A DNA stretch of 64,000 nucleotides from Paraescarpia echinospica. Its lineage: Eukaryota > Annelida > Polychaeta > Sabellida > Siboglinidae. The first letter of the stretch is position 1. The number at the start of each line of letters is the position of its first letter. The stretch covers positions 1 through 64,000 of the forward strand of contig JAHLWY010001155.1 in assembly GCA_020002185.1 (NCBI GenBank), in the 5' to 3' direction. The notes under the pieces were generated by a model. The model ran no database searches. It worked only from the letters and a program-made list of their open reading frames with translations, and had not been told where the DNA came from. Positions 37,801 to 40,762 of the stretch are shown piece after piece. Position numbers and translations under genes: made by a program.

Positions 37801-40762
37801 CAGACGTTAGACGAAGCAAGGCACATGGCTGAATGCACATCTCATGTAATGGCAATATGTACCTTTAGTCTATTTTATGATTGGACACAGTAGGTATGAT
37901 TACCTAAATTTACCATGCAGGGATATGTATATTATATACATATATATATTTTGTATGTGTGTATGTAAAAACTATGTATGTGTATATATATGTATATATA
38001 TAATATATACCTGCATGGTAAATTACAATCATAAAAATAAACTAAAAGTACATATTACCCTTTATGAATGCAAGGCAGAGCACATGGCTGAATGCACATC
38101 TCATGTTTGATCAGAAATATAAGTAGTAATAACAATATAAATATGAAAACAAATATGTATATTTGTTTACATAAGAATTAAAGATATACTTCTTAAAACA
38201 CAGCAGCAACTACGAGTACATGTATATATATATGTATATATATATATACATATATGTATATATATATATACAATTTTATATATACCTGCTATTGAATGAG
38301 AATTCCTAATTTGTATGTATATTTTGTTCAAAGCAGGTGATTCACATTTTAATGCCACTTACAATATAGCACATATTAGTTGCTCCATTATAACACAATT
38401 AATTGCCACAATTTGCAAAATTACTAACCAAATTATAATTAATTAGCAAAAATATTTAATGTGGAATCCCACTTTTTATATGCAATGAAAATGTGTATAC
38501 AAATTGTATACAAGTATAATGGACTATGAAAGGTATTATTTGGAATGTTAAAGCATTGGATGTTTACAAATATTTAAAAAATAAGTCGCCATACAATTGT
38601 CAATGGCCATGTTTTGGAACCATAATGAGTTACAGTTATTAACTAAAACATTGTGTATTCGTGTTGCTGTGAATGTTTCAATTGTTAAACTATAAATCAT
38701 TCAAAAGATTAATTAATTTTATTGGCCAACGTAGCCCCATGCCTAGAACACGCTTTGGATGACCAAACAATGCATGACGAGCGAGAGTCGCCACGCCAAC
38801 GTGCTAAAAATAGCGCAGACATAACCTAAATCTAGCACAGCTGCCGCACGCACGTTTATCGCAATCCTGTTAAAATGTATGCGACATTGTCGAACAAAAC
38901 CTACTTTCCGCACTTGTAAATCGTGTTCAATTATCACACAATATGCATAATTTGATTAGTGGAAAACTAACAAATGGCAACATTGATGTACGAAGTTACA
39001 TATCGGGCGATAACATAGGTAAACCGACATGTTTACACTTCAGCTCATTGTAACTTTCGTTTGTCTGATGGCATCGATTTTGTGTAGCGTCAGCAGTGAA
39101 GACCAACACATCTCCTCATTGGTTGACTAAAAATCGTGACGATTCAAATATGTTTACAAGTACGGGTTTTCCATTTGCCGCGACCTGTGTTTGCGAAAAA
39201 CGTACCTTCGCGACGCACCGTCGGCATGACATTTTTGGCGTGCATTTTCACTAAATCACGGACAATAAGTTTGTTAAATAAAGGAATACTTCTAAAAACG
39301 TTACACCATTGTAAAGAATGTTATGTTGTTGTTCCAATGATATTAAATATGTATTATTTAACGCGGACTGAACGATGTAAGGGCTGCGTGACCGGTGGCA
39401 TATCATAGTTTAGCACCAGATCTGACCAGAACCAGTGGCCGCTGTGGTAATGCTAGTTAGTTATGGTGATAGCCAGTATTAGTCACAGTTGTCTTGTTAG
39501 TGGTCGGCGATGACTTTGACAATTAGGTCTCTGAAATAGTTTGGGAACGGAAAGAGCGGCTTCTTCCCAGGCACTAATAATTACAGCAATGCACTCAATT
39601 GGTGCCTGTGTAACATCGCCCAATCAGTTCACTAAACCATCCAATCGAGTCTCGTCGTAATCGGCAAGTGGTTATTGTTTCTCCCCGCCCTGACGATTAC
39701 CTCACGTAGAATTATTTGGTCTACGCAAGTGTTGGCTTCAAGCAACCGCCGCTAGCGGTTAGGTGGCAATTACCCTAGCAAGTCGAGGCCTTAGTTGGTT
39801 TCTGGCGTGTGTCAGGCAGCTAGCCAGGCGATCCGGGTGGTCGATTTTCAAAACCAACGTCCGTAGATTTTGTAACTGGCATCGCGGCAGTTTAAATGAC
39901 GTCGTATAAACGACATAGACGGGTATGGAAGGGCCATCCGGGCGGACCTGTCCACAATCAATTTAAACCCGTCCAAAAACGCAATTTTCCAATTCTACCC
40001 GCCCAAATGACGGGTGGACGGGTCTCTGGGTGAGGCCCTGCACTGGGCTCACTGCACTCCAGTTATGACGTTGGATGTTACAACTGTTACAGAGAACCAG
40101 TTACAGTACTGGTTGTTACGACTGTTACAGAGAACCAGTTACAGTGTTGGTTGTTATGACTGTTACATAGAACCAGTTACAGTATTGGTTGTTATGACTG
40201 TTACAGAGAACCAGTTACAGTATTGGTTGTTATGACTGTTACAGAGAACCAGTTACAGCATTGGTTGTTATGACTGTTACAGAGAACCAGTTACATTGTC
40301 AGTTGTTATGACTGTTACAGAGAACCAGTTACATTGTCAGTTGTTACGACTGTTACAAAGAACCAGTTACAGTATTGGTTGTTATGACTGTTAGAGAAAA
40401 CCAGTTACAGTGTCAGTTGTTACGATTGTTACACAGAACCAGTTACAGTATTGGTTGTTACGACTGTTACAGAGAACCGGTTACAGCGACGGTTATTACG
40501 ACTGTTACATAGAACCAGTTACAGTATTGGTTGTTACAACTGTTACAGAGAACCGGTTACAGTGTCGGTTGTTACGACTGTTACAGAGAACCGTACGACT
40601 CAGGTGAAGATGCCGGGAGCGATAGAACGCTGCGTGTGTAAACAGAACATAGAGTTCATGCACAACCGCAACCAGTTCTCTCTCGAGTACTTCCACTTCA
40701 TGCGCAAGCTGCTTATATGTAACACACACTGCGTACAACTGCTGCCCGGCCACGACAAGTTG
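656..40762 (+). CDS. USP9X: USP9X / fat facets deubiquitinase, 17 internal exons (gene partial at both ends)
   Basis: A spliced gene whose joined exons (656-902, 1219-1650, 4468-4523, 5601-5691, 6094-6240, 9343-9553, 16259-16380, 16839-16940, 18568-18743, 19881-20054, 24502-24643, 28483-28568, 30293-30384, 30974-31109, 33724-33864, 35885-36006, 40587-40762) read as one open frame of about 884 residues. The order matches USP9X: helical region, USP peptidase domain with Cys box, two CxxC zinc pairs, His box and the WYKFDDG segment, then the MPGAIER region. The family removes ubiquitin from substrates in the cytoplasm, opposing proteasomal or lysosomal degradation, in Wnt/TGF-beta, endocytic and apoptosis pathways. 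Every intron is GT-AG and every phase matches its neighbour, so the product is intact as far as seen. The N-terminal half and the C-terminus lie outside. Coding bases are about 6.6% of the span. Family identity is very secure; orthology to USP9X rather than another USP rests on remembered similarity. Confidence 0.93.
903..1218 (+). repeat. Intron 1: about 25-bp tandem repeat ending in the exon 2 acceptor
   Basis: From about 965 to 1218 the intron is degenerate units of the type tttgagacgccccctctgtg. The last unit becomes the polypyrimidine tract and acceptor (tctctgtgcag, AG at 1217-1218), so the splice site is part of the array. Confidence 0.8.
1219..1650 (+). CDS. USP9X: USP9X exon 2 (144 codons, helical region)
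   Basis: The largest exon seen, phase 0 at both ends. It reads [19 protein letters not shown] at the start, contains [16 protein letters not shown] and finishes with [16 protein letters not shown], which matches USP9X strongly. The middle (about residues 45-65) is a Gly/Ser/Asp-rich linker that is longer and less conserved than in vertebrates. Donor gtaagt follows at 1651. The segment belongs to the non-catalytic helical scaffold upstream of the peptidase. Confidence 0.93.
1651..2240 (+). repeat. Intron 2, part A: 40-bp tandem repeat derived from the exon 2 donor
   Basis: About 14 units of 40 bp (ctagggctaagtcagtctac then tgctgcactctaccccaccc). The junction of exon 2 reads gtgctaggg|gtaagtcac, and each unit repeats ctaggg followed by ctaagtca, a copy of the exon end plus a donor with its first G changed to C. 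Most copies are therefore disabled as 5' splice sites. Confidence 0.9.
2241..4467 (+). repeat. Intron 2, part B: 28-bp tandem repeat, about 79 units
   Basis: The unit is ctaaacactgactgttgtat plus tgaccgtc (or tgactgtc, ggctgtc). The final unit ends tgttgtgttccag and forms the acceptor of exon 3 (AG 4466-4467). Positions 3370-3600 are irregular, with many small indels and an unrelated stretch of roughly 50 bp; this may be decayed array or poor consensus. Confidence 0.93.
4468..4523 (+). CDS. USP9X: USP9X exon 3 (56 bp)
   Basis: A short exon reading [18 protein letters not shown] plus two bases (ag) of an Arg codon completed by exon 4. Human USP9X has the similar pattern of a basic helix followed by a YF-x-LL motif here. 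Acceptor is gtgttccag. The donor GTAGGT at 4524 is chosen because it leaves phase 2, which the single leading base of exon 4 completes to give R-LLNY; the alternative GT four bases downstream would break the frame. Confidence 0.85.
4524..5600 (+). repeat. Intron 3: 22-bp tandem repeat derived from the exon 4 acceptor
   Basis: After about 110 bp of unique sequence, 4640-5600 is about 43 units of 22 bp (ttgtatgttactcactggtg type). The true junction is gtgttgtag|gttactcaac, so each unit copies the acceptor with tat in place of tag plus the first 8 or so bases of exon 4. Nearly all copies therefore lack the AG. All three + frames are open across the array purely because of its composition. Confidence 0.93.
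5601..5691 (+). CDS. USP9X: USP9X exon 4
   Basis: One base completes the Arg codon, then [30 protein letters not shown]. The motif AE-LL-NEI-WLK matches USP9X closely. Acceptor is ttgtag at 5595-5600 and donor gtacag at 5692. It ends in phase 0 and joins exon 5 directly. Confidence 0.9.
5692..6093 (+). repeat. Intron 4: unique sequence then five 44-bp repeats up to the exon 5 acceptor
   Basis: 5692-5830 is unique. 5830-6060 holds about five units of roughly 44 bp with gtgtgttctacaggcgtgtt and gtttctttagttagcag. Each carries a good polypyrimidine-AG (tttctttag) of its own; the working acceptor tgtctttcag at 6084-6093 follows the last unit, whose first part is shared with the repeats. Confidence 0.8.
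6094..6240 (+). CDS. USP9X: USP9X exon 5 (49 codons)
   Basis: Phase 0 at both ends. It reads [20 protein letters not shown] at the start and continues [10 protein letters not shown] and [17 protein letters not shown], the well conserved stretch of USP9X about 100 residues before the catalytic Cys. Acceptor tgtctttcag, donor gtgagc at 6241. The last 12 bases plus the donor are repeated many times in the next intron. Confidence 0.93.
6241..8130 (+). repeat. Intron 5, part A: 59-bp tandem repeat derived from the exon 5 donor
   Basis: About 32 units of 59 bp. The exon 5 junction is aatctcatcaag|gtgagcagcaac, and the unit repeats atctcatcaag|gtgagcagca followed by ccatttcaccaagatattga and gctctaaattaaggata. 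Most units keep a consensus-like 5' splice site (gtgagc or gtgacc). One unit near 6830-6940 is partly deleted. Confidence 0.95.
8131..8243 (+). other. Intron 5: short unique spacer
   Basis: Unique sequence between two arrays; nothing recognised. Confidence 0.6.
8244..8865 (+). repeat. Intron 5, part B: 35-bp tandem repeat
   Basis: About 17 units of 35 bp (gttatagtgtggcgtaatgt, tgtctgtttaagatg), nearly identical, some lacking the 4 bases tctg. The second copy of the locus starts inside this array at 42001, just after the N gap. Confidence 0.93.
8940..9245 (+). repeat. Intron 5, part C: 37-bp tandem repeat before exon 6
   Basis: About eight units of 37 bp (aacagtaaatggtagtcact, gatacgttgctactagt). 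8866-8940 before it holds two copies of a 40-bp segment with gcatttctctgacc. The acceptor of exon 6 (gtgtgttgacag) lies about 95 bp downstream in unique sequence. Confidence 0.9.
9343..9553 (+). CDS. USP9X: USP9X exon 6 (last exon before the catalytic Cys box)
   Basis: Starts in phase 0 after acceptor gttgacag and reads [16 protein letters not shown], then [30 protein letters not shown] and MLKDIYYS, ending with one base of a split Gly codon. All blocks match USP9X. Donor is gtatgc at 9554. The final 25 bases plus donor are the source of the 27-bp intron repeat; because 27 is a multiple of 3, use of the next donors would lengthen the exon in frame. Confidence 0.94.
9554..10545 (+). repeat. 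Intron 6, part A: 27-bp tandem repeat derived from the exon 6 donor
   Basis: About 37 units of 27 bp (gtatgctcagtgacatctac, tactcag). The exon 6 end is atgctcaaagacatctacta then ttcag|gtatgc, so the unit copies the last exon bases plus the donor. From 9554 the exon frame stays open through several units (GMLSDIYYS repeated) until a TAG at 9706-9708. A stray remnant of the same array lies at 12724-12830, beyond an inserted element. Confidence 0.95.
10556..12582. mobile_element. DNA-transposon-like element with about 32-bp imperfect terminal inverted repeats
   Basis: The left end reads tatgtgacccatcttgatga at 10556 and the right end, reverse-complemented, reads tatgtgacccatcttaacaa from 12582; similarity extends about 32 bases. 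The element sits between two parts of the 27-bp junction repeat, so it inserted after that array formed. It is about 2.03 kb, AT-rich at the right, and carries a GC-rich 67-bp minisatellite. I recognise no transposase; open frames are below 110 codons, so it is probably non-autonomous. A flanking TA (or longer) duplication is possible but not certain. The same insertion is present in copy 2. Confidence 0.7.
11302..11708. repeat. 67-bp minisatellite inside the inverted-repeat element
   Basis: About six units of 67 bp (cacttgagcaggcagggtct, agcgaacccgttccctgcac, ccgaggctgtgcgcgccatg, ctgatac). GC-rich, unlike the AT-rich flanks. Copy 2 has about ten units, some irregular. Confidence 0.92.
12583..12876. 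other. Intron 6: spacer with a remnant of the 27-bp junction repeat
   Basis: 12583-12720 is unique. 12724-12830 again shows gctcaggtatgctcagt-type units, showing that the elements on either side split one array. 12831-12876 is AT-rich. Confidence 0.7.
12877..16113. mobile_element. Probable inserted element containing the 57-bp array (class not determined)
   Basis: Both edges carry gcgtattatac-type motifs (12877-12891; 15-bp variants at about 16017-16110), and traces of the junction repeat (atactcaggta near 16126) resume outside. Inside are 140 bp of flank, the 57-bp satellite and about 390 bp of flank. The motif has the same orientation at both ends, so it is not a simple inverted-repeat element. 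No transposase was recognised. The element boundary is an inference. Confidence 0.4.
13014..15723. repeat. 57-bp tandem repeat, about 46 units
   Basis: Unit: catatgacagtttggcacat, agatcttggcgcaatcactg, acggaatactgaaacat. Because 57 is a multiple of 3, frames stay open on both strands: a 964-codon frame on the - strand (13014-15908) and a 573-codon frame on the + strand. Units differ by scattered single bases (tcggaatc, gtagat, tagcac variants) with higher-order patterns. Copy 2 has only about 29 units, so the array is length-variable. I read it as non-coding. Confidence 0.95.
16114..16258 (+). repeat. Intron 6 end: degenerate gttgttgccaagtgtt repeat with the exon 7 acceptor
   Basis: Imperfect units containing tgttgccaagtgttgtt fill 16137-16250 and end in gttgttgttgcagcag. 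The last six bases form a tandem NAGNAG acceptor for exon 7. Confidence 0.75.
16259..16380 (+). CDS. USP9X: USP9X exon 7: peptidase Cys box
   Basis: Two bases complete the Gly codon, then [18 protein letters not shown] and [20 protein letters not shown]. The [10 protein letters not shown] motif is the USP Cys box; the catalytic Cys codon is 16354-16356. It starts the C19 peptidase domain that cleaves isopeptide bonds at ubiquitin's C-terminal Gly. The acceptor is a tandem cagcag: I use the second (start 16259); the first (start 16256) would insert one Ala. Donor gtacag follows in phase 0. This exon alone makes the family call certain. Confidence 0.97.
16381..16838 (+). repeat. Intron 7: two tandem repeats, the second ending in the exon 8 acceptor
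   Basis: 16386-16625: roughly ten degenerate units of gtgtacaacctgtgtatact-type sequence. 16660-16838: about eight units of 22-23 bp (tgtcactcagggccttgtgt). The last unit changes to ttgtgatgttgcag and is the acceptor of exon 8. Confidence 0.85.
16839..16940 (+). CDS. USP9X: USP9X exon 8 (acidic loop after the Cys box)
   Basis: Phase 0 at both ends: [20 protein letters not shown] then [14 protein letters not shown]. It matches the USP9X segment following NSV-QQ, with the same position for the acidic stretch. Acceptor gatgttgcag, donor gtgact at 16941; the donor is not strong (no A at +3, no G at +5). Confidence 0.92.
16941..17108 (+). repeat. Intron 8, part A: about 15-bp tandem repeat beginning at the donor
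   Basis: Units of ctgactacgtcacac type start right at the splice junction: gag|gtgactacatcatac is the first. About ten units. Confidence 0.8.
17109..18383. repeat. Intron 8, part B: about 28-bp tandem repeat
   Basis: Units such as cattcattacaccacactca plus gtatgtta, with related 20-24 bp variants (cactgttacatc) arranged in higher-order blocks. All three + frames stay open for over 430 codons because of composition and period; these frames are not coding. Copy 2 is shorter by about 120 bp. Confidence 0.92.
18389..18453. repeat. Perfect 19-bp inverted repeat (hairpin) before exon 9
   Basis: Left arm cacatgcacggtcacaaca (18389-18407) and right arm tgttgtgaccgtgcatgtg (18435-18453) are exact reverse complements around a 27-base loop. 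Further gaccgtgcatgtgtgacc units continue to 18560, and the exon 9 acceptor (catgttgtgacag) looks like one of them. Conserved in copy 2. Confidence 0.85.
18568..18743 (+). CDS. USP9X: USP9X exon 9 (peptidase domain)
   Basis: Reads [20 protein letters not shown], then [19 protein letters not shown] and [12 protein letters not shown], ending with two bases of Arg. The second half matches USP9X nearly residue for residue; the first part is a variable linker, shorter than in human. Acceptor gttgtgacag, donor gtgagt. Confidence 0.94.
18744..19640 (+). repeat. Intron 9, part A: G-rich 22-24 bp tandem repeat
   Basis: Units such as gggactgtgggacagtagag plus ctct, shifting after about 19200 to gtgggacagtggcactctgg plus ggcagtgggactcgg. 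Runs of up to 13-14 G occur at 19379-19391 and 19557-19570. The sense (pre-mRNA) strand is the G-rich one, so quadruplex formation in the transcript is plausible. Copy 2 has shorter G runs and fewer units. Confidence 0.9.
19641..19880 (+). repeat. Intron 9, part B: (TG)n and a repeat derived from the exon 10 acceptor
   Basis: A TG microsatellite at about 19774-19812 lies within units of tgtgtgtag|actggggtga plus ttgacctctgaccc. The true junction is ctgtgtgcag|actgtggggtgag, so the units copy the acceptor and the first bases of exon 10 three to four times (near 19737, 19812, 19846). Confidence 0.85.
19881..20054 (+). CDS. USP9X: USP9X exon 10 (peptidase domain, first zinc CxxC)
   Basis: Reads [20 protein letters not shown], then [29 protein letters not shown] and two bases of Arg. 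[10 protein letters not shown] is the conserved USP box 2, and KICKDCPHR carries the first CxxC of the zinc ribbon in the fingers subdomain. Donor gtacgt is strong. The sequence is almost identical to vertebrate USP9X. Confidence 0.96.
20055..20254 (+). other. Intron 10 start: degenerate GT-rich repeat and unique spacer
   Basis: 20080-20160 has gagtgtgcgtgtgagagtg-like units; 20161-20254 is unique AT-rich sequence. Nothing else was seen. Confidence 0.6.
20255..21449 (+). mobile_element. hAT-like DNA transposon remnant with matching 14-bp inverted ends
   Basis: Left end cagacctgcctacc (20255-20268) and right end ggtaggcaggtctg (21436-21449) are exact reverse complements, and CAG...CTG ends are usual for hAT elements. 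Flanks aaaacgtg and aatgtgtg agree at 5 of 8 bases, a possible worn 8-bp target duplication. The inside carries a short zinc-finger-like frame (20569-20772). At 1.2 kb it is too short for a full transposase and is an internally deleted copy. Present in both copies of the locus. Confidence 0.65.
20569..20772 (+). pseudogene. Remnant of a BED-like zinc-finger N-terminus (hAT transposase type)
   Basis: The frame reads [20 protein letters not shown], then [15 protein letters not shown] and [13 protein letters not shown] before a stop. It resembles the N-terminal KGD-x-(Y/F)-CxxC-x-(n)-SHGGRxD finger of many hAT transposases and host genes derived from them, but the second Cys of CxxC and the GGR core are altered. 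It may also be a former first exon, since gcag|gtactg at its end resembles a donor. No downstream transposase domain remains, so I treat it as dead. The family call is from memory of the motif. Confidence 0.4.
21480..24010. repeat. Intron 10: 36-bp tandem repeat with higher-order structure
   Basis: About 70 units of cattgtctcagtctctgtac plus attcttctgactgtga, changing after about 22300 to the gtctacattgttctgactg variant. A larger block of about 327 bp is repeated near 22885 and 23212. Copy 2 has a different larger block (about 613 bp). No gene. Confidence 0.93.
24070..24501 (+). repeat. Intron 10 end: gtcatgtcactggtgttgt repeat running into the exon 11 acceptor
   Basis: Units of about 12-24 bp made of gtcactggtgttgtgtcac and gtcatg. 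The sequence grades into the acceptor (gtcatgtcttgtctgcag). Confidence 0.85.
24502..24643 (+). CDS. USP9X: USP9X exon 11 (second zinc CxxC)
   Basis: One base completes Arg, then [38 protein letters not shown] and [13 protein letters not shown] is the second pair of the zinc ribbon, and [20 protein letters not shown] is a hallmark of USP9X. It ends in phase 0 before donor gtgtgt. Confidence 0.96.
24644..24762 (+). repeat. Intron 11, part A: about 56-bp repeat copying the end of exon 11 and its donor
   Basis: The segment taccactgtgagaagtgtag plus taagaag|gtgtgtagttg, i.e. the last 27 bases of exon 11 and the donor, recurs at about 24672-24710 and 24729-24763 (the last lacks four bases). Related units with gcaagaaggtgtgtagttg reappear at 28296-28420, so one array was split by the transposons between. 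Confidence 0.9.
24763..24909. mobile_element. Small fold-back / MITE-like element, 147 bp
   Basis: The two ends are long imperfect inverted repeats: gtaatagcaagaattaaact on the left pairs with agtttaattcttgttattac on the right, and pairing continues inward for about 43 bases. No coding capacity. It interrupts the exon-11-derived repeat. Also at 57687-57833. Confidence 0.75.
25694..26008 (-). pseudogene. LINE reverse transcriptase fragment with YADD
   Basis: The - strand frame contains [20 protein letters not shown] and later [20 protein letters not shown], the RT catalytic YxDD block and the following conserved region of CR1/Jockey-like LINEs. It is isolated from the rest of the RT domain by decay. 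Part of the element above. Confidence 0.85.
26281..26687 (-). pseudogene. Second LINE reverse transcriptase fragment (different family)
   Basis: Two overlapping frames (26687-26421 and 26478-26281) join across a frameshift: [20 protein letters not shown], then [13 protein letters not shown]. This is RT blocks 3-5 of a family with an FIDYKKAFD motif, unlike the YADDTTLF element around it. Probably a nested insertion. Confidence 0.75.
27507..27842 (-). pseudogene. LINE reverse transcriptase N-terminal fragment
   Basis: Frame contains [38 protein letters not shown] and [17 protein letters not shown], the first RT blocks of CR1/Jockey-like elements. Decayed coding sequence of the same type continues upstream to about 28200. 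At about 27505-27530 the sequence reads ggggtcacatatagacg, like the right end of the inverted-repeat element at 12571-12585, suggesting another insertion point. Confidence 0.8.
28290..28482 (+). repeat. Intron 11 end: more exon-11-derived units and the exon 12 acceptor
   Basis: Three units with gagaagtgtagcaagaaggt plus gtgtagttgctaacacac, matching the array at 24644-24762. The exon 12 acceptor is tctctgtacacag (AG 28481-28482); another AG at 28439-28440 (ctgtgcag) also looks usable but would add 14 codons in frame shift. Confidence 0.8.
28483..28568 (+). CDS. USP9X: USP9X exon 12 (peptidase domain)
   Basis: Reads [20 protein letters not shown] then KRFGYDWE and two bases of Arg. LAIQLKRF is a conserved USP box following the zinc ribbon. 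Donor gtgagt is strong. Confidence 0.96.
28640..30292 (+). repeat. Intron 12: 29-bp tandem repeat copying the exon 13 acceptor, about 56 units
   Basis: The exon 13 junction is gtgttgtag|ggagtgtgccatcaagttc. The unit, gtgttgtagggagtgtgtca plus tcaagtgtt, repeats the acceptor (often intact TAG, or TAT in others) and the first 15 or so bases of exon 13. The exon-like part translates as ECVIK beside the true ECAIK. Variation (tatgg, taggg, taggaa) falls in blocks. Confidence 0.95.
30293..30384 (+). CDS. USP9X: USP9X exon 13 (peptidase domain)
   Basis: One base completes Arg, then [20 protein letters not shown] and [10 protein letters not shown] plus one base of Gly. The FNDYFEFP and DMEP motifs match USP9X exactly. 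The acceptor is the last of more than 50 near-identical copies; the correct one is fixed by the exon sequence that follows it. Donor gtcagt. Confidence 0.95.
30385..30830. repeat. Intron 13: 29-bp tandem repeat
   Basis: About 14 units of gtgtgtttaggacactgaca plus ggacctgat, starting 20 bp after the donor. It does not obviously copy the splice junction. 30831-30973 is unique with gtgacactgtgacac-like sequence and a perfect 14-bp palindrome (gtcactgcagtgac) at 30893-30906. Confidence 0.92.
30974..31109 (+). CDS. USP9X: USP9X exon 14: peptidase His box
   Basis: Two bases complete Gly, then [20 protein letters not shown] and [24 protein letters not shown] in outline ([21 protein letters not shown]). 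The GGHYYSY motif is the USP His box; the catalytic His codon is 31084-31086. The first third is an acidic, variable insertion loop. Acceptor gcgtggcag has a weak pyrimidine tract. Donor gtaaga. Confidence 0.96.
31110..31588. other. Intron 14 start, with a 24-bp tandem repeat at 31250-31425
   Basis: Short ttactagtgaccacca repeats (31136-31195) are followed by about seven to eight units of gaaaatatgaaatacataag plus tact. The remainder is unique AT-rich sequence. Confidence 0.85.
31589..31683 (+). repeat. Intron 14: two outlying units of the exon 15 acceptor repeat
   Basis: Two 50-bp units (ttgccatggttacaggattg, gagagcaggtgcccaagtgg) identical in layout to the main array at 33357-33723. They end abruptly at the left 88-bp direct repeat of the insertion that follows. 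Confidence 0.9.
31684..33353 (+). mobile_element. Insertion flanked by 88-bp direct repeats, with TATA-like box and poly(A) signals
   Basis: Direct repeats 31684-31771 and 33267-33353 (start tttccgcggttcatgaactc) are nearly identical and each contains tttatataagg, a TATA-like sequence. Between them are a possible donor (acagtaagt, 31987-31995), a possible acceptor (gcttttag, 32463-32470), a short ATG frame from 32476 (25 codons, [13 protein letters not shown]), and AATAAA at 32799 and 32972. One unit of the exon 15 acceptor repeat is embedded at 33180-33232. It splits the 50-bp array. It could be a small retroelement or a duplicated host fragment; no protein is recognised. Confidence 0.5.
33354..33723 (+). 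repeat. Intron 14 end: 50-bp tandem repeat copying the exon 15 acceptor
   Basis: About seven units of gttgccatggttacagggtt, ggggagcaggtgcccaagtg, gtacaagtct. Each carries the acceptor (atggttacag) plus the first 34 or so bases of exon 15 (encoding [10 protein letters not shown]). Units differ at a few bases (gtggca, gtgaca, gttgta). Confidence 0.95.
33724..33864 (+). CDS. USP9X: USP9X exon 15 (WYKFDDG; end of the catalytic triad)
   Basis: One base completes Arg, then [40 protein letters not shown] and FDHMMK plus two bases of Arg. WYKFDD holds the acidic triad residue of USPs. The start after ttacag is preferred over the AG at 33735-33736 because only the former keeps the phase left by exon 14. 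Donor gtgaat is weak. Confidence 0.94.
33865..34300. repeat. Intron 15, part A: 21-bp tandem repeat
   Basis: About 19 units of ccacattccacacaactcta plus c, from about 33880 to 34280. CA-rich on the + strand. The donor region (gtgaatggcacaaccacact) grades into it. Confidence 0.9.
34320..35884 (+). repeat. Intron 15, part B: 16-bp then 21-bp repeats, the latter copying the exon 16 acceptor
   Basis: 34325-34410 is gtgtgatgtttgttgt units. 34480-35884 is about 65 units of gtgtgctgtaggatgtgatg plus t. The exon 16 junction is gtgtgctgtag|gatgcagtac, so each unit copies the acceptor and first exon bases; most retain TAG|G. In the exon frame each copy reads ATG TGA, so splicing to an upstream copy would stop at once. 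Confidence 0.95.
35885..36006 (+). CDS. USP9X: USP9X exon 16 (end of the peptidase domain)
   Basis: One base completes Arg, then [40 protein letters not shown] and one base of the next codon. NAYILFYER is the last conserved USP box. Donor gtgggt. The acceptor is the final member of a long run of duplicates. Confidence 0.96.
36007..36510 (+). repeat. Intron 16, part A: 101-bp tandem repeat copying the exon 16 donor, five units
   Basis: The exon end agcatag|gtgggtctcttcac recurs every 101 bp (36108, 36209, and so on) as ggagcatag|gtgggtctc, with ctgcagtcattccttgcaag and gccaggtactctcactgctg inside the unit. Each copy keeps a full donor. Confidence 0.95.
36511..36571 (-). mobile_element. tRNA-derived SINE fragment with Pol III B box, next to the 60-bp satellite
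   Basis: On the - strand the sequence ggttcaagtcc (36555-36565 region) matches the B-box consensus GGTTCRANYCC, about 50 bases downstream of the A-box-like tggcccagtgg in the last satellite unit. Together they look like the head of a tRNA-derived SINE read leftward. No tail or target duplication was identified. Confidence 0.55.
36572..37710 (-). repeat. 60-bp satellite, 19 units, derived from a SINE head
   Basis: Unit: attgtcactgagagtccaca, ggtgtctaaccactgggcca, gggcctcacccaggatcaat. Units are almost identical (a gtgtct/gtctct switch and a few single changes), so amplification is recent. On the - strand each unit has tggcccagtggttagacacc, an A-box-like Pol III promoter element. Since 60 is a multiple of 3, long frames of 433 codons (+) and 381 codons (-) stay open; they are not genes. 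Confidence 0.93.
37711..40074. other. Intron 16 middle: AT-rich unique DNA with TA microsatellites and a fold-back
   Basis: 37815-38110 has inverted arms (around 37850-37925 and 38008-38066, e.g. ttaccatgcagg and cctgcatggtaa) around GTAT/TA repeats, and a 27-bp direct repeat at 37821-37847 and 38080-38106. A TA-rich microsatellite is at 38217-38275. 38300-39900 is unique; a stretch near 39920-40025 with gggcgg/ccgccc and cgggtggacggg looks like a worn transposon end. No gene recognised. Confidence 0.6.
40075..40586 (+). repeat. Intron 16 end: 38-bp tandem repeat copying the exon 17 acceptor
   Basis: About 13 units of gttacagagaaccagttaca plus gtattggttgttatgact. The exon 17 junction is gactgttacag|agaaccgtac, so every unit repeats the acceptor and the first eight bases of the exon. 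Confidence 0.95.
40587..40762 (+). CDS. USP9X: USP9X exon 17 (start of the C-terminal region)
   Basis: Two bases complete Glu, then [40 protein letters not shown] and [27 protein letters not shown]-x-FMHNR and EYF-FM-KLL match the region just after the peptidase domain in USP9X. Donor gtacgt at 40763 leaves phase 0. This is the last exon before the assembly gap; the rest of the C-terminus is not in the window. Confidence 0.94.

Noticed and set aside
36564..37893. 381- and 433-codon frames of 20-residue repeats
   Set aside because: The 60-bp satellite unit is a multiple of 3 and stop-free on both strands; SINE-derived, not coding.
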